Below, one piece after another: positions 51,810-59,622 of a stretch of 64,000 nucleotides of DNA. The notes beneath the pieces were generated by a model that saw only the letters and a list, made by a program, of their open reading frames with translations, had not been told where the DNA came from and ran no database searches. Location: the NCBI GenBank assembly GCA_009691715.1, contig SIAN01000003.1, forward strand, positions 95,640 through 159,639. Reading direction: 5' to 3'. A program made the translations under genes and the position numbers. The stretch is from Planctomycetota bacterium. GTDB lineage: Bacteria; Planctomycetota; B15-G4; SIAN01. The number at the start of each line of letters is the position of its first letter. The first letter of the stretch is position 1.

Positions 51810-53249
51810 TCAGTACTCGCGGCGTTGCCGCGACGAGGGGATCTTCAACGCTTTGCGGTACTTGGTCACCGTGCGGCGCGCGACGTTCAGACCCATCGCC
51901 TTCAGCTTGTCGACGATCTCCTCGTCGGAGAGGGGATTCGCCTTCCCTTCCTTCTCGACGAGCTCGCGCACGCGTTCACGAACGCCGGTGCGCGACTCGA
52001 CCACGCCATCGGTGCCCTGAGACGCGCCGGTGAAAAAGGCCTTCAGCTCCTGCACGCCCTGCGGCGTCTGCACGTACTTGCCCTTGAGCGCCCGGCTGAC
52101 CGTCGACACGTGGATGCCGAGTTCGTCGGCGATCTCCTGCATCTTCAGCGGCTTCAAGTGCTCGACGCCGTGCTCGAGGTATTCCGACTGGCGCTTCACA
52201 ATCTCCTGCGCGACCCGCTCGAGCGTGCGCCGACGCTGCTCGATGCTCTCGATCAGGAAGCGGGCCGATTCGACATCGCGCCGCAGGTGCTTCTTCAGGT
52301 CACCCTTGAGGCGCCGGTCGCGGAGCATCTTCAGTCGCGCCGGGTTGATGGAAAGCCGCGGCATCCAGTCGTCGGCCAGAATCACGTCCCACACCCCTTC
52401 ACGCTTCTCCACCACTACGTCGGGGCGCACGCGCATCGGCGGCTCAAACGCGAACTTGCGGCCCGGAAACGGATCGAAGTTGCGCTTGAGCGCGACCGCG
52501 AGGTCCTTCACCTCATCGACGGTGATGCCGAGATCCTTCGCGACCTTCGGCAGCCGGTTGCGCGCGAGATCGTCGAGCGAATGCTCGATCAGCCGGCGCA
52601 GGTAGGGCGCGAGCGGCAGGTCTTCGCGCACCTGCAGCAGCAGGCACTCGGCAGGCGTCCGCGCACCGACACCGTCGGGATCGAGCCCCTGCACCAGCTT
52701 CAACGCCGCCTCGGCGTGGTCGAGGTTGAACCGTTCGTGGAACGACACGATCAGCTCGCCGAGCGGCTCCTTCAACCAGCCGTTGCGGTCGAGGTTCTGG
52801 ACCAGGAAGTGGGCGAGCTCCTTCACCTCGTCGGGCGCATCGGCGACCTCGATTTGCTGGTCGAGGTGTTCCTGCAAAGTCCGCGGACGGCCCGGCGAAT
52901 TGGCGATCGCCGCCTGCTTGGGATCCTCGTCGCCGCCGGAGGCTTCGCGCCGCACGCGCCCGCGGTAGGTCTCGTTCCAGTAGTCGAGGTCGGCGCGCGC
53001 CTCGCTGTCGTCGGGGTTGGCCTCGGCCGCGGCTTCTTCGCGCTTGTCGATCGTCTCCGGACGTTCCGGCTGGAGCGATGGATCCGGCGGCTTCACCGCC
53101 AGAAGGGCGTCGTTGGTGAGCGCCTCGTTCTCCATCAGATCGAGCAGATCGGCGGCGTTGAGCTGGAGAATCTCGATGCGCTGGATCAGCTGCGGCGACA
53201 GCTGCAGGCGCAGCTCGGGACGCTGCGACAGGATCAGCTGGGGCCTCAC
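51810..53249 (-). CDS. rpoN: RNA polymerase sigma-54 factor
   Basis: 479 aa from GTG 53249, overlapping the recR stop (GTGA). Region I QLSPQLIQRIEILQLNAADL (Gln/Leu-rich activator-contact part), acidic region II, core-binding domain with LQEHLDQQIEVADAP, HTH region (LGIHVSTVSRALKGKYVQTPQG) and the RpoN box ARRTVTKYRKAL near the C-terminus. Sigma-54 needs an AAA+ enhancer-binding activator and reads -24/-12 promoters; no such activator is encoded in the window. Confidence 0.96.
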   Translation of the reverse strand: MRPQLILSQRPELRLQLSPQLIQRIEILQLNAADLLDLMENEALTNDALLAVKPPDPSLQPERPETIDKREEAAAEANPDDSEARADLDYWNETYRGRVRREASGGDEDPKQAAIANSPGRPRTLQEHLDQQIEVADAPDEVKELAHFLVQNLDRNGWLKEPLGELIVSFHERFNLDHAEAALKLVQGLDPDGVGARTPAECLLLQVREDLPLAPYLRRLIEHSLDDLARNRLPKVAKDLGITVDEVKDLAVALKRNFDPFPGRKFAFEPPMRVRPDVVVEKREGVWDVILADDWMPRLSINPARLKMLRDRRLKGDLKKHLRRDVESARFLIESIEQRRRTLERVAQEIVKRQSEYLEHGVEHLKPLKMQEIADELGIHVSTVSRALKGKYVQTPQGVQELKAFFTGASQGTDGVVESRTGVRERVRELVEKEGKANPLSDEEIVDKLKAMGLNVARRTVTKYRKALKIPSSRQRREY

Positions 53250-53884
53250 GGCGCGTCCTCCGCCGCCTGCCCACGTCCGATCGCACGTCGTTCGGCCAGC
53301 GCCTCGGCAAGGACCGCCGGATTGCTGTACTCGATCGAGCTGCCCGTCGGGACGCCGCGCGCGAGCCGGCTGATCGGCAGCTCCGGACGCCGGCTCGCGC
53401 GGACCATCGCCGCGATCTCGAGCGCCGTGCCGTCACCTTCGAAGTCAGGATCGGTGCCAAGCACCAGTTCGAGGATTTCGTCGGCGCCCGCGTCCCGATC
53501 GAGTCGGCGGCGCAGAGCATCGAGAGCGAGCGGCTCGCCGCCACCATCGGCGCGGAGCGAACCATGCAGGACGTGGTAGAGACCCCGCCACCCGGCACGC
53601 TCGAGCGCTTCGAGGTCACGCGGTTGTTCGACCACCAAGATGCGACGGCGATCACGGCTGGCGTCGCTGCAGATCGGGCAGGGATCGCGATCGGTGAGGT
53701 GACGGCAGCCACTGCACGGCTTGACGGTGGAGACGACCGATTCGATTGCCGCCGCAAGCGCCAGTGCGCCATCCCGGCCGCCTTGCACCATATGGTGCGC
53801 CAACCGCTCGGCGGTGCGCGGCCCGATGCCAGGGAGCTTCTCAAGCTCTTGCAGCAGCCGCGCCATCGCCTCGGGGTAAGCCAT
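53246..53884 (-). CDS. recR: Recombination mediator protein RecR
   Basis: 212 aa. Helix-hairpin-helix LEKLPGIGPRTAERLAHHM, C4 zinc finger CSGCRHLTDRDPCPIC, Toprim domain (ILVVEQPRDLEALERAG; GTDPDFEGDGTALEI) and the C-terminal ISRLARGVPTGSSIEYSN. RecR helps load RecA at gaps together with RecF/RecO. It sits in the common dnaX-ybaB-recR order. Confidence 0.95.
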   Translation of the reverse strand: MAYPEAMARLLQELEKLPGIGPRTAERLAHHMVQGGRDGALALAAAIESVVSTVKPCSGCRHLTDRDPCPICSDASRDRRRILVVEQPRDLEALERAGWRGLYHVLHGSLRADGGGEPLALDALRRRLDRDAGADEILELVLGTDPDFEGDGTALEIAAMVRASRRPELPISRLARGVPTGSSIEYSNPAVLAEALAERRAIGRGQAAEDAP

Positions 53885-54048
53885 CCGCTCCTCGTCGCGG
53901 CCAGGGCGAACCTGGCAATCACCAGGAGCCGCGACCCGTTCGAAGTTCGGCGCTCCTCTTAGCGCGGCAGAAGTGAAAGCGGAAGGCGATTTGCTACGTG
54001 AACGAACGGCGGGCCGTTCCGCGGCACGACTTCGGGATCAGTCCCCGC

Positions 54049-54447
54049 TCAGGTGAACAGTCCGGGAAGCGACAACCCCTTCGTCACGGTCGTCGCTCGC
54101 TGGCGCCGCAGCTCGAACATCCGCTCGAGCGCCGAACGCAGCGCGACCGCCAACGACGTTTCGAGCGCCTTGCGCTCGCGGTCGCCAAGCATGTTGAGCT
54201 GCAGATTCACTTCGACGGTGGAGCCGTCGCCGGAAAGCCGGACCTGCACGGCCCGCGAAGCGTCGCGCCCTTCAACGAATTCCGCTCGGAGGTCGATCAA
54301 CGCCTTGTCGAGCTCACGTTGCAGCACGTCCGCGTGCCGCAGGAGTCCCGACAGTTCGCCACCGCCTTGCGGCGCCTTGGAACTGCTGCCGCTTCCGGCG
54401 CCACCCATCGGCTCCTCCCCTTCGTCTTCGCGACGACGCGGTGTCAC
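54049..54447 (-). CDS. YbaB/EbfC family nucleoid-associated protein (divergent)
   Basis: 132 aa, overlapping the dnaX stop by 4 bp. The family's coiled-coil plus beta core can be read at about 35-125 (HADVLQRELDKALIDLRAEFVEG, VQVRLSGDGSTVEVNL), with a Gly/Ser-rich N-terminal extension (about 1-33). YbaB proteins bind DNA as dimers. The sequence is divergent, and the call leans on position between dnaX and recR. 164 bp without a gene follow before recR, including a small inverted repeat near 54005. Confidence 0.7.
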   Translation of the reverse strand: MTPRRREDEGEEPMGGAGSGSSSKAPQGGGELSGLLRHADVLQRELDKALIDLRAEFVEGRDASRAVQVRLSGDGSTVEVNLQLNMLGDRERKALETSLAVALRSALERMFELRRQRATTVTKGLSLPGLFT

Positions 54448-56081
54448 GACCCACCCTCGTGTCCCGAGACCGTTTCGCCCCCGAACAACTTCTGAACCTC
54501 AGACAGGAGCACTTGCGCCGCCGACCCGCCACCAGTTACAGGGCGTTCAGCGACCGTCTCGGGTCGTATCACCCACGAACAGTCGAAGAGGCGCTTGCCG
54601 AGTCGTCGCGCCGCCTCGTCGAGCCGGATGTTCGGCAGCAGCGGGAGCGGCGCGTCGCCGCGCGCTCGCACTTGGACGACGCCGCCGTCCTCGCGCACCG
54701 GTTCGACCGCGTCGAGCAGCGCCGAGAGCGACGGCGACTCCTTGGCGAGCGCACCACGCAGAGACTCGAATCGGCTGGTGAGATCGGCACGAACCGGCGG
54801 CGACGGCAGTGCGGCCGGAGGTGGCGCAGCGAGCTGCGGCGACGGCAGCGGCGCCGCGAGCAGAGTCGCTGCAGTTCGCGGCTTGGCTACTGGCAGCGAT
54901 GCCGCAGCAACTGCCGGCGGAGGCGGCTGTGCTTGGGCTGCTTGACGCCCGGCTGCAGGGCTCGCCGCCGAGCTGATCGCGGTGCGAAGCGACTCGAGCT
55001 CACGGATGCGCGCCAGCTCGACCAGCGCCATCTCGAGCACGAGCCGCTCGTCCTCGATGTCGCGCAGCGCCCGCCGCGCTTCCATGAGAACCTGCATCGA
55101 GCCCAGCAACTGCGTCTCGTCGAGCGCGCGCGCCTGCGCCGCCAGCGCATCCGCGGCCACTCCGGCCAGTTCAGGCGGCCGTGAGCTGCCGACCCGATGG
55201 TGAACCAACGCCCGCAGGTGCTCGAGCCATTGATCGATGAGGTCGGCCGCCGCCGCACCGTGCGTCAACGCCTCGTCGAGCCAGGTGAACGCACCGGCGA
55301 CGTCGCGCGCCAAGATCGAATCGAACAGCGCGCGCACCCGTTCAGGCGCAAGGTAGCCGGTCAGTTCCTGGAACGCCTCGTGCCGGATCGAGCCAGCGCC
55401 GAATGCCGCGAGTTGATCGAGCAGCGACAACGCGTCGCGCAGGCCGCCGCGCGCCCGACGCGCGATCGCGGCGTCGAGCCCACTGGCCAGCTCAAACTTC
55501 TCCCCCGCGCAGACCTCGCGCAGGTGACCCGCAATCGCGGCCTCCGAGATGCGCCGGAACTCGAACTCCTGGCAGCGCGACCGAATGGTCTCTGGGACCT
55601 TGCGCGGTTCCGTCGTCGCGAACACGAACACGACGTGCGGCGGCGGTTCCTCGAGCGTCTTCAGGAAGGCGTTGAACGCGTCCTGAGTGATCTGGTGCAC
55701 TTCGTCGACGATGTAGACCTTGTACTTGCCGCTGGTCGCGGCGTAGCGGACCGACTCGCGCAGGTCGCGGATGTTCTCGATGCCGCGGTTGCTGGCGCCG
55801 TCGATCTCGATGACATCGAGCGCATGGCCGGCCACAACTGCCTTGCACTGCTCGCACGTCAGGCATGGCTCGGGCGTCGGCCCGCGCTCGCACAGCAGGG
55901 CCTTGGCGAGGATGCGCGCCATCGACGTCTTGCCGACGCCTCGCGGCCCGGTGAGCAGGTAGGCGTGCGCGAGTCGGCCGGTTCTGAGCGCGTTCTGCAG
56001 CGTGCGCGCGATCGGCTCCTGGCCGACGACCTTGGCGAAGGTCTCGGGCCGGTACTTGCGCGCGAGGACGAGGTAGGACAC
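54444..56081 (-). CDS. dnaX: DNA polymerase III subunit tau/gamma
   Basis: 545 aa from GTG 56081 (GGAAG upstream), starting MSYLVLARKYRPETFAKVVG. AAA+ clamp-loader core: Walker A LLTGPRGVGKTSMAR; zinc module Cys64, Cys73, Cys76, Cys79; Walker B YIVDEVHQITQDAFNAFLKTLEEPP; sensor 1 FVFATTEPRKVPETIRSRCQ. Domain III spans about 240-385, then an Ala/Pro-rich linker (about 390-440) and a C-terminal domain. No A-rich frameshift heptamer was seen, so only the long (tau-like) product is expected. A 16-bp minisatellite lies upstream. Confidence 0.95.
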   Translation of the reverse strand: MSYLVLARKYRPETFAKVVGQEPIARTLQNALRTGRLAHAYLLTGPRGVGKTSMARILAKALLCERGPTPEPCLTCEQCKAVVAGHALDVIEIDGASNRGIENIRDLRESVRYAATSGKYKVYIVDEVHQITQDAFNAFLKTLEEPPPHVVFVFATTEPRKVPETIRSRCQEFEFRRISEAAIAGHLREVCAGEKFELASGLDAAIARRARGGLRDALSLLDQLAAFGAGSIRHEAFQELTGYLAPERVRALFDSILARDVAGAFTWLDEALTHGAAAADLIDQWLEHLRALVHHRVGSSRPPELAGVAADALAAQARALDETQLLGSMQVLMEARRALRDIEDERLVLEMALVELARIRELESLRTAISSAASPAAGRQAAQAQPPPPAVAAASLPVAKPRTAATLLAAPLPSPQLAAPPPAALPSPPVRADLTSRFESLRGALAKESPSLSALLDAVEPVREDGGVVQVRARGDAPLPLLPNIRLDEAARRLGKRLFDCSWVIRPETVAERPVTGGGSAAQVLLSEVQKLFGGETVSGHEGGS

Positions 56082-56150
56082 TGGCTTCCTTGATCCGGCC
56101 GGGCGCCGGCTCAGGCGTGCGGCGGCCGCAAGGTCGCCGCTACGCCGATT

Positions 56151-56272
56151 CGCCGGACGGCAGCGTCGCCGGACGGCAGCGTCGCCGGACGGCAGCGTCG
56201 CCGGACGGCAGCGTCGCCGAACGGCAGCGTCGCCGGACGGCAGCGTCGCCGGACGGCAGCGTCGCCGAACGG
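56151..56272. repeat. 16-bp tandem repeat upstream of dnaX
   Basis: CGCCGGACGGCAGCGT repeats seven times (56151-56262), one copy having GAACGG instead of GGACGG, followed by a partial eighth copy. The unit is not a multiple of 3, so it is non-coding. It lies in the 434-bp gap 56082-56515 between the dnaX start and tRNA-Ser(GGA). Apart from this repeat the gap has no gene and no clear promoter. Confidence 0.95.
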
Positions 56273-56515
56273 AATCGACCGCGTTCGAGTCCGAGACCGA
56301 GAGCACCCGGGACCACGGGCTTAGGGCTGCTCCGGTCAAGGCCTGACCCGGTTCACCCATCGCCCCGTCGCCCCGGTCCCGGACTCGAACGCAGTCAGTC
56401 TGCGACTCGCTCCGCTTCGCACTGCTGACCCAGGAACACCTCCGCCGCGAACCGCTTCGCAGCGAGCTGATCCGCCAGGAACTGTTCCGCCGCGAACTTC
56501 TTGGTTGGCCTGAGC

Positions 56516-56608
56516 TGGCGGAGAGGGCGGGATTTGAACCCGCGAGGCAGTGTTTAGCCACCTACGCGCTTTCCAAGCGCGCTCCTTCGGCCGCTCAGAC
56601 ACCTCTCC
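56516..56608 (-). tRNA. tRNA-Ser (GGA)
   Basis: A 93-nt tRNA including an encoded CCA end. The acceptor stem GGAGAGG/CCTCTCC, the loop TTGGAAA with anticodon GGA (56572-56574 on the complement), a long variable arm as expected for tRNA-Ser, and the T loop GGTTCAAATCC are all present. It lies downstream of another tRNA-Ser and of tadA on the same strand. A TAACCT element is visible about 20 nt upstream, but without a good -35. Confidence 0.95.
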
Positions 56609-56750
56609 GATGGGAATCGGCGGCGCGGGAGGTTAGCGCAGGCGGCGGATTCGAGAAAGCCGGCGGTGCGGCTGCCGTAGGAAGAATTCGGTGTCGCGGC
56701 GGGACACGGATCGCGGCCTGGCGAAACGACCGACTCGGCGCAACACGCGG

Positions 56751-56843
<93 letters not shown>

Positions 56844-56975
56844 GCACTGAATCTCGTTCGTCCGATCCTATTCCTGCAAGAGCTGGCCGGCGACCGGCTC
56901 GGCTCGAATCGTCGCGAAGGTCGCTGCGGCACCTGCCCGCTCGGGGCCGTCAGCCACGCACGCTCAAGAAGTTCC

Positions 56976-57512
56976 TCAGTCCGACCTCGGCCGTTGATTC
57001 TCGGGCGATCCGGCTCCGAACGATCCAAATCGTTCCGGCCCCACTGCTCCTGCTCGGCGTTGCACGAACCACTCCTTGAGCAATGCCTGGCAACGGCCTT
57101 CCTCCACGCCCTCGATCAACTTCAAGGGGCGAGCAGGGTAGCTCGAAAGGTGCCCCGACTTCCACAATGGCGTGGCACCGCGCCGAGAATCACCTGCGCC
57201 CACCACCAGCGTCCCGATCCGCGCCTCAAGCAGCGCGCCGAAGCACATGACGCAGGGTTCGAGAGTCGTGATCAGCGCTGCGTCGGTCAGGCGCCAATTG
57301 CCCGTCCGAGCCGCCGCGCGCCTTAGAGCTGCGATCTCCGCGTGCGCCACCGGATCGATCAACTGCTCCGTCCGATTGAACCCCTCGCCAAGCAGTTCAC
57401 CTTGGCGGACGACCACCGCGCCGATCGGCACCTCGCCCTCACGGCCGGCTCGACGAGCGAGGTCGAGGGCGACATCCATCCACCGCGACCACTCGGAATC
57501 GTCCAAGGACAT
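56976..57512 (-). CDS. tadA: tRNA-specific adenosine deaminase TadA
   Basis: 178 aa from ATG 57512 (the frame is open further, into the tRNA-Arg, without similarity). CDA-fold zinc site: VAHAEIAAL (His57, catalytic Glu59) and LEPCVMCFGALL (Cys87, Cys90). VPIGAVVVRQGELLGEGFNR and the C-terminal RCQALLKEWFVQRR fit the family. It deaminates A34 of tRNA-Arg(ACG) to inosine. Its substrate tRNA gene is only 78 bp upstream on the same strand. Confidence 0.93.
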   Translation of the reverse strand: MSLDDSEWSRWMDVALDLARRAGREGEVPIGAVVVRQGELLGEGFNRTEQLIDPVAHAEIAALRRAAARTGNWRLTDAALITTLEPCVMCFGALLEARIGTLVVGAGDSRRGATPLWKSGHLSSYPARPLKLIEGVEEGRCQALLKEWFVQRRAGAVGPERFGSFGAGSPENQRPRSD

Positions 57513-57590
57513 CTCGCTCGAGGCGACGCTCGATCCGCTTCGTGGTCCGCGCCGCGTCCATCGAACGGCCGCCAAGGCGGCAGAGGCGGG

Positions 57591-57667
57591 TGGTGCGCCC
57601 AGGAGGGCTCGAACCTCCAACCTTCGGCTTCGTAGGCCGACGCTCTATCCAGTTGAGCTATGGGCGC
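57591..57667 (-). tRNA. tRNA-Arg (ACG)
   Basis: A 77-nt tRNA with encoded CCA. Acceptor stem GCGCCCA/TGGGCGC, D arm with AGCTCAACTGGATAGAGC, anticodon stem TCGGC/GCCGA with loop CTACGAA (anticodon ACG at 57631-57633 on the complement), T arm GGAGGTTCGAGCCCTCC. This is the A34-containing arginine tRNA that bacterial TadA converts to ICG. Confidence 0.96.
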
Positions 57668-57893
57668 ACAGACGCAAACCGGTCGCGCGAGCCCGAGTTG
57701 GCGCCCACGAAAGGGCGGGGACGATAGGAGCGCTCGCGCTGCGCGTCAACTTCCGACGTGGCTTCGCATGCTCGACCGATCGATGCCAAGTCCGCCCGTC
57801 ACAAAAACCGCTCAAGAGTTGCGGCGCTCCGCCGATGGGTCGGAATAGGTCAAGTCGTTCGGCTCGTCGAACCAATCAGAGGGAGACTCTCGG

Positions 57894-57971
57894 ATGGCGA
57901 AGCGCAAGAAAGCTGCGAAGAAGCCGGCGGTAAAGAAAGGCAAGAAGAAGGCGGGCAAGAAGAAGCGCTGA
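57894..57971 (+). CDS. 25-residue lysine-rich (histone-tail-like) peptide
   Basis: A short ORF of ATG plus 24 codons and TGA. It has 13 Lys and 2 Arg, no acidic residues, and Ala, Gly, Pro and one Val as spacers (begins MAKRKKAAKKPAVKKG, ends KKKR). GGGAGA lies about 9 nt upstream of the ATG, and a strong terminator hairpin follows 43 bp after the stop. The composition recalls histone H1-like C-terminal tails and suggests nucleic-acid or ribosome binding. It lies on the plus strand, opposite to all its neighbours, in the gap between tRNA-Arg and spoVR. Expression is not proven. Confidence 0.6.
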   Translation: MAKRKKAAKKPAVKKGKKKAGKKKR

Positions 57972-58013
57972 GTCCGCTTCAAACAGCAACTCGACCCAAC
58001 GAACAAGTCGAGC

Positions 58014-58051
58014 GGACCGGCGAGCGCGCTCCACGGCGTGCTCGCCGGTCC
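58014..58051 (+). terminator. Terminator after the lysine-rich peptide gene
   Basis: GGACCGGCGAGC (58014-58025) pairs perfectly with GCTCGCCGGTCC (58040-58051) over a 14-nt loop and is followed by TGTCTTG. It lies between the small plus-strand gene and the convergent end of spoVR, so it could serve both directions. Confidence 0.65.
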
Positions 58052-58088
58052 TGTCTTGCCCGGACTTGGCGCTGCCGACGTCGGACCG

Positions 58089-59606
58089 TCAGCGCGCATC
58101 CGCCTTTCGGTCGGTCGCCCCTGATGGCGCCAGCTCGCGGGTCGACACCTCGCCCTTCTCGCAGCGCACGAGCGTGCCCTTCCCGTCGAGCTTGCTTTCG
58201 ATACACACGGGCCTGGCCCAGATCGCCTCGAGCAGCTTCAGCGTCTCACCGGCGAACTTCATGTCGATCTCGAGCCCCTCGAATCGATGCGCCAGGCGCA
58301 GCTCGCCGCGGTTGTCGTGGTTCCCGTCGACCACCTCGATGATCGGCTGGCCCGAGTTGGACAGCCCGAACAGCAACTGCTCCTTCACCAACTTGTGGTC
58401 GCGCGACGCGACTTCAGGGCGGCCGGTGCGCGGATTGGTCCGATAGACGTACATCTTCTGTGCGTCGCAGAAGTCCTGGTCGAGGAAGGTGTCGACGAAG
58501 GTCACGTCGCAGTGCAGGCGGTGGACCTCGAAGATCTTGGCGGTCCCGAGGTCGAGCTTGCGGTCGTAGCGCCGCCGCTCCGCCAACGACTCGCAGTCGT
58601 CCCACTGCTTGCCGAACCGCCCCTTGTTCCAGCGGTCCTCGATCGAGCGGTAGAGCTCGATGCCGAGCTTGTAGGGGTTCAGCCGGCCCGGCGACGTCGC
58701 CAGTGTCCCGGCGTGGTGGTCAGCAAAATCGACAAGCTCGCTGTCGCGCAACACGCGCTGCGTCATGATCGTCGAGTGCCAATAGCTGGCCCAGCCCTCG
58801 TTCATGATCTTGGTCTGCGCCTGCGGCGCGAAGTAGTAGGCCTCCTCGCGCACCAGCGACAACACCTCCTGCTGCCAGCGCTTGAGCGGTGCGTGGTCGA
58901 GCAGGAAGCGCAGGACGTCGCGTTGCGGGCGGGCGGGCAGCCGCTCCGCGCGCTCATGCCGTTCGGTCTCTTCGCGGCGCTGCTGCTCGAGGTAGTGCGG
59001 AGGATTCACGAAGCGGTCCATATAGGACTTCGCCTTGAGCTTCGCAGGCGACGCGGGCGCGCCTTGGTCGGGATCGGTGCGCGGCACGATCGGCGTCCGG
59101 CACAGCGCCATCGAGTGCGGGTCGATCAGGTTGTCGAGCGCCAGGCAGCGATCGAGGAAGGTCTCGACCTCGGTGACGCCGTGACGCTCCATCAGCCGGC
59201 GCAGGATGGTCCCGTGGTTGGCCATCCGATCGACCATCTTGCGGTCGGTGTGGGCGAAGTAGACGTTGTTCTTGAAGAAGTCGCAGTGACCGTAGACGTG
59301 CGCCATCACCAGCTTCTGGTCGACCAGCGAGTTCGATTTCATCAGGTAGGCGAAGCAGGGATCGTTGTTGATCACCAGCTCGTAGATCTTCGAGATTCCG
59401 TAGCGGTAGCCCTTCTGCAGCCGGTCGAACTCCATGCCGAACCGCCAGTGCGGGTAGCGGGTCGGGAAGCCGCCAAACGCGGCCACTTCGTTGAGCTCGT
59501 CATGATCGACCAGCTCGAACACGGTCGGAAAGAAGTCGAGTCCGAAGTCGCGGGCATGGCGCTCGATCTCCGCGCGCGCTCGCTCAAGGTCTGCTGTGAG
59601 GTTCAT
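58089..59606 (-). CDS. SpoVR family protein
   Basis: 505 aa from ATG 59606. Conserved SpoVR stretches: FFPTVFELVDHDELNEVAAFGGFP, HWRFGMEFDRLQKGY, KIYELVINNDPCFAYLMKSNS, HVYGHCDFFKNN, MNEGWASYWHS and NPYKLGIELYRSIEDRW. The function is unknown outside Bacillus spore cortex formation. It is found constantly with DUF444 and PrkA genes in non-spore-formers, as here (order prkA, DUF444, spoVR). Confidence 0.93.
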   Translation of the reverse strand: MNLTADLERARAEIERHARDFGLDFFPTVFELVDHDELNEVAAFGGFPTRYPHWRFGMEFDRLQKGYRYGISKIYELVINNDPCFAYLMKSNSLVDQKLVMAHVYGHCDFFKNNVYFAHTDRKMVDRMANHGTILRRLMERHGVTEVETFLDRCLALDNLIDPHSMALCRTPIVPRTDPDQGAPASPAKLKAKSYMDRFVNPPHYLEQQRREETERHERAERLPARPQRDVLRFLLDHAPLKRWQQEVLSLVREEAYYFAPQAQTKIMNEGWASYWHSTIMTQRVLRDSELVDFADHHAGTLATSPGRLNPYKLGIELYRSIEDRWNKGRFGKQWDDCESLAERRRYDRKLDLGTAKIFEVHRLHCDVTFVDTFLDQDFCDAQKMYVYRTNPRTGRPEVASRDHKLVKEQLLFGLSNSGQPIIEVVDGNHDNRGELRLAHRFEGLEIDMKFAGETLKLLEAIWARPVCIESKLDGKGTLVRCEKGEVSTRELAPSGATDRKADAR

Positions 59607-59622
59607 GGCGCCACCCCCCGCC

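Noticed and set aside
54444..56081. Programmed frameshift in dnaX giving a gamma product
   Set aside because: No A-AAA-AAG type slippery heptamer was seen on the coding strand.
56151..56272. CRISPR or origin iterons
   Set aside because: Contiguous 16-bp copies without spacers, no DnaA boxes and no AT-rich region nearby; dnaX rather than dnaA/dnaN adjoins it.
57513..57620. N-terminal extension of TadA reading into the tRNA-Arg gene
   Set aside because: The extra 36 residues have no family similarity and overlap the tRNA; ATG 57512 fits the family start.
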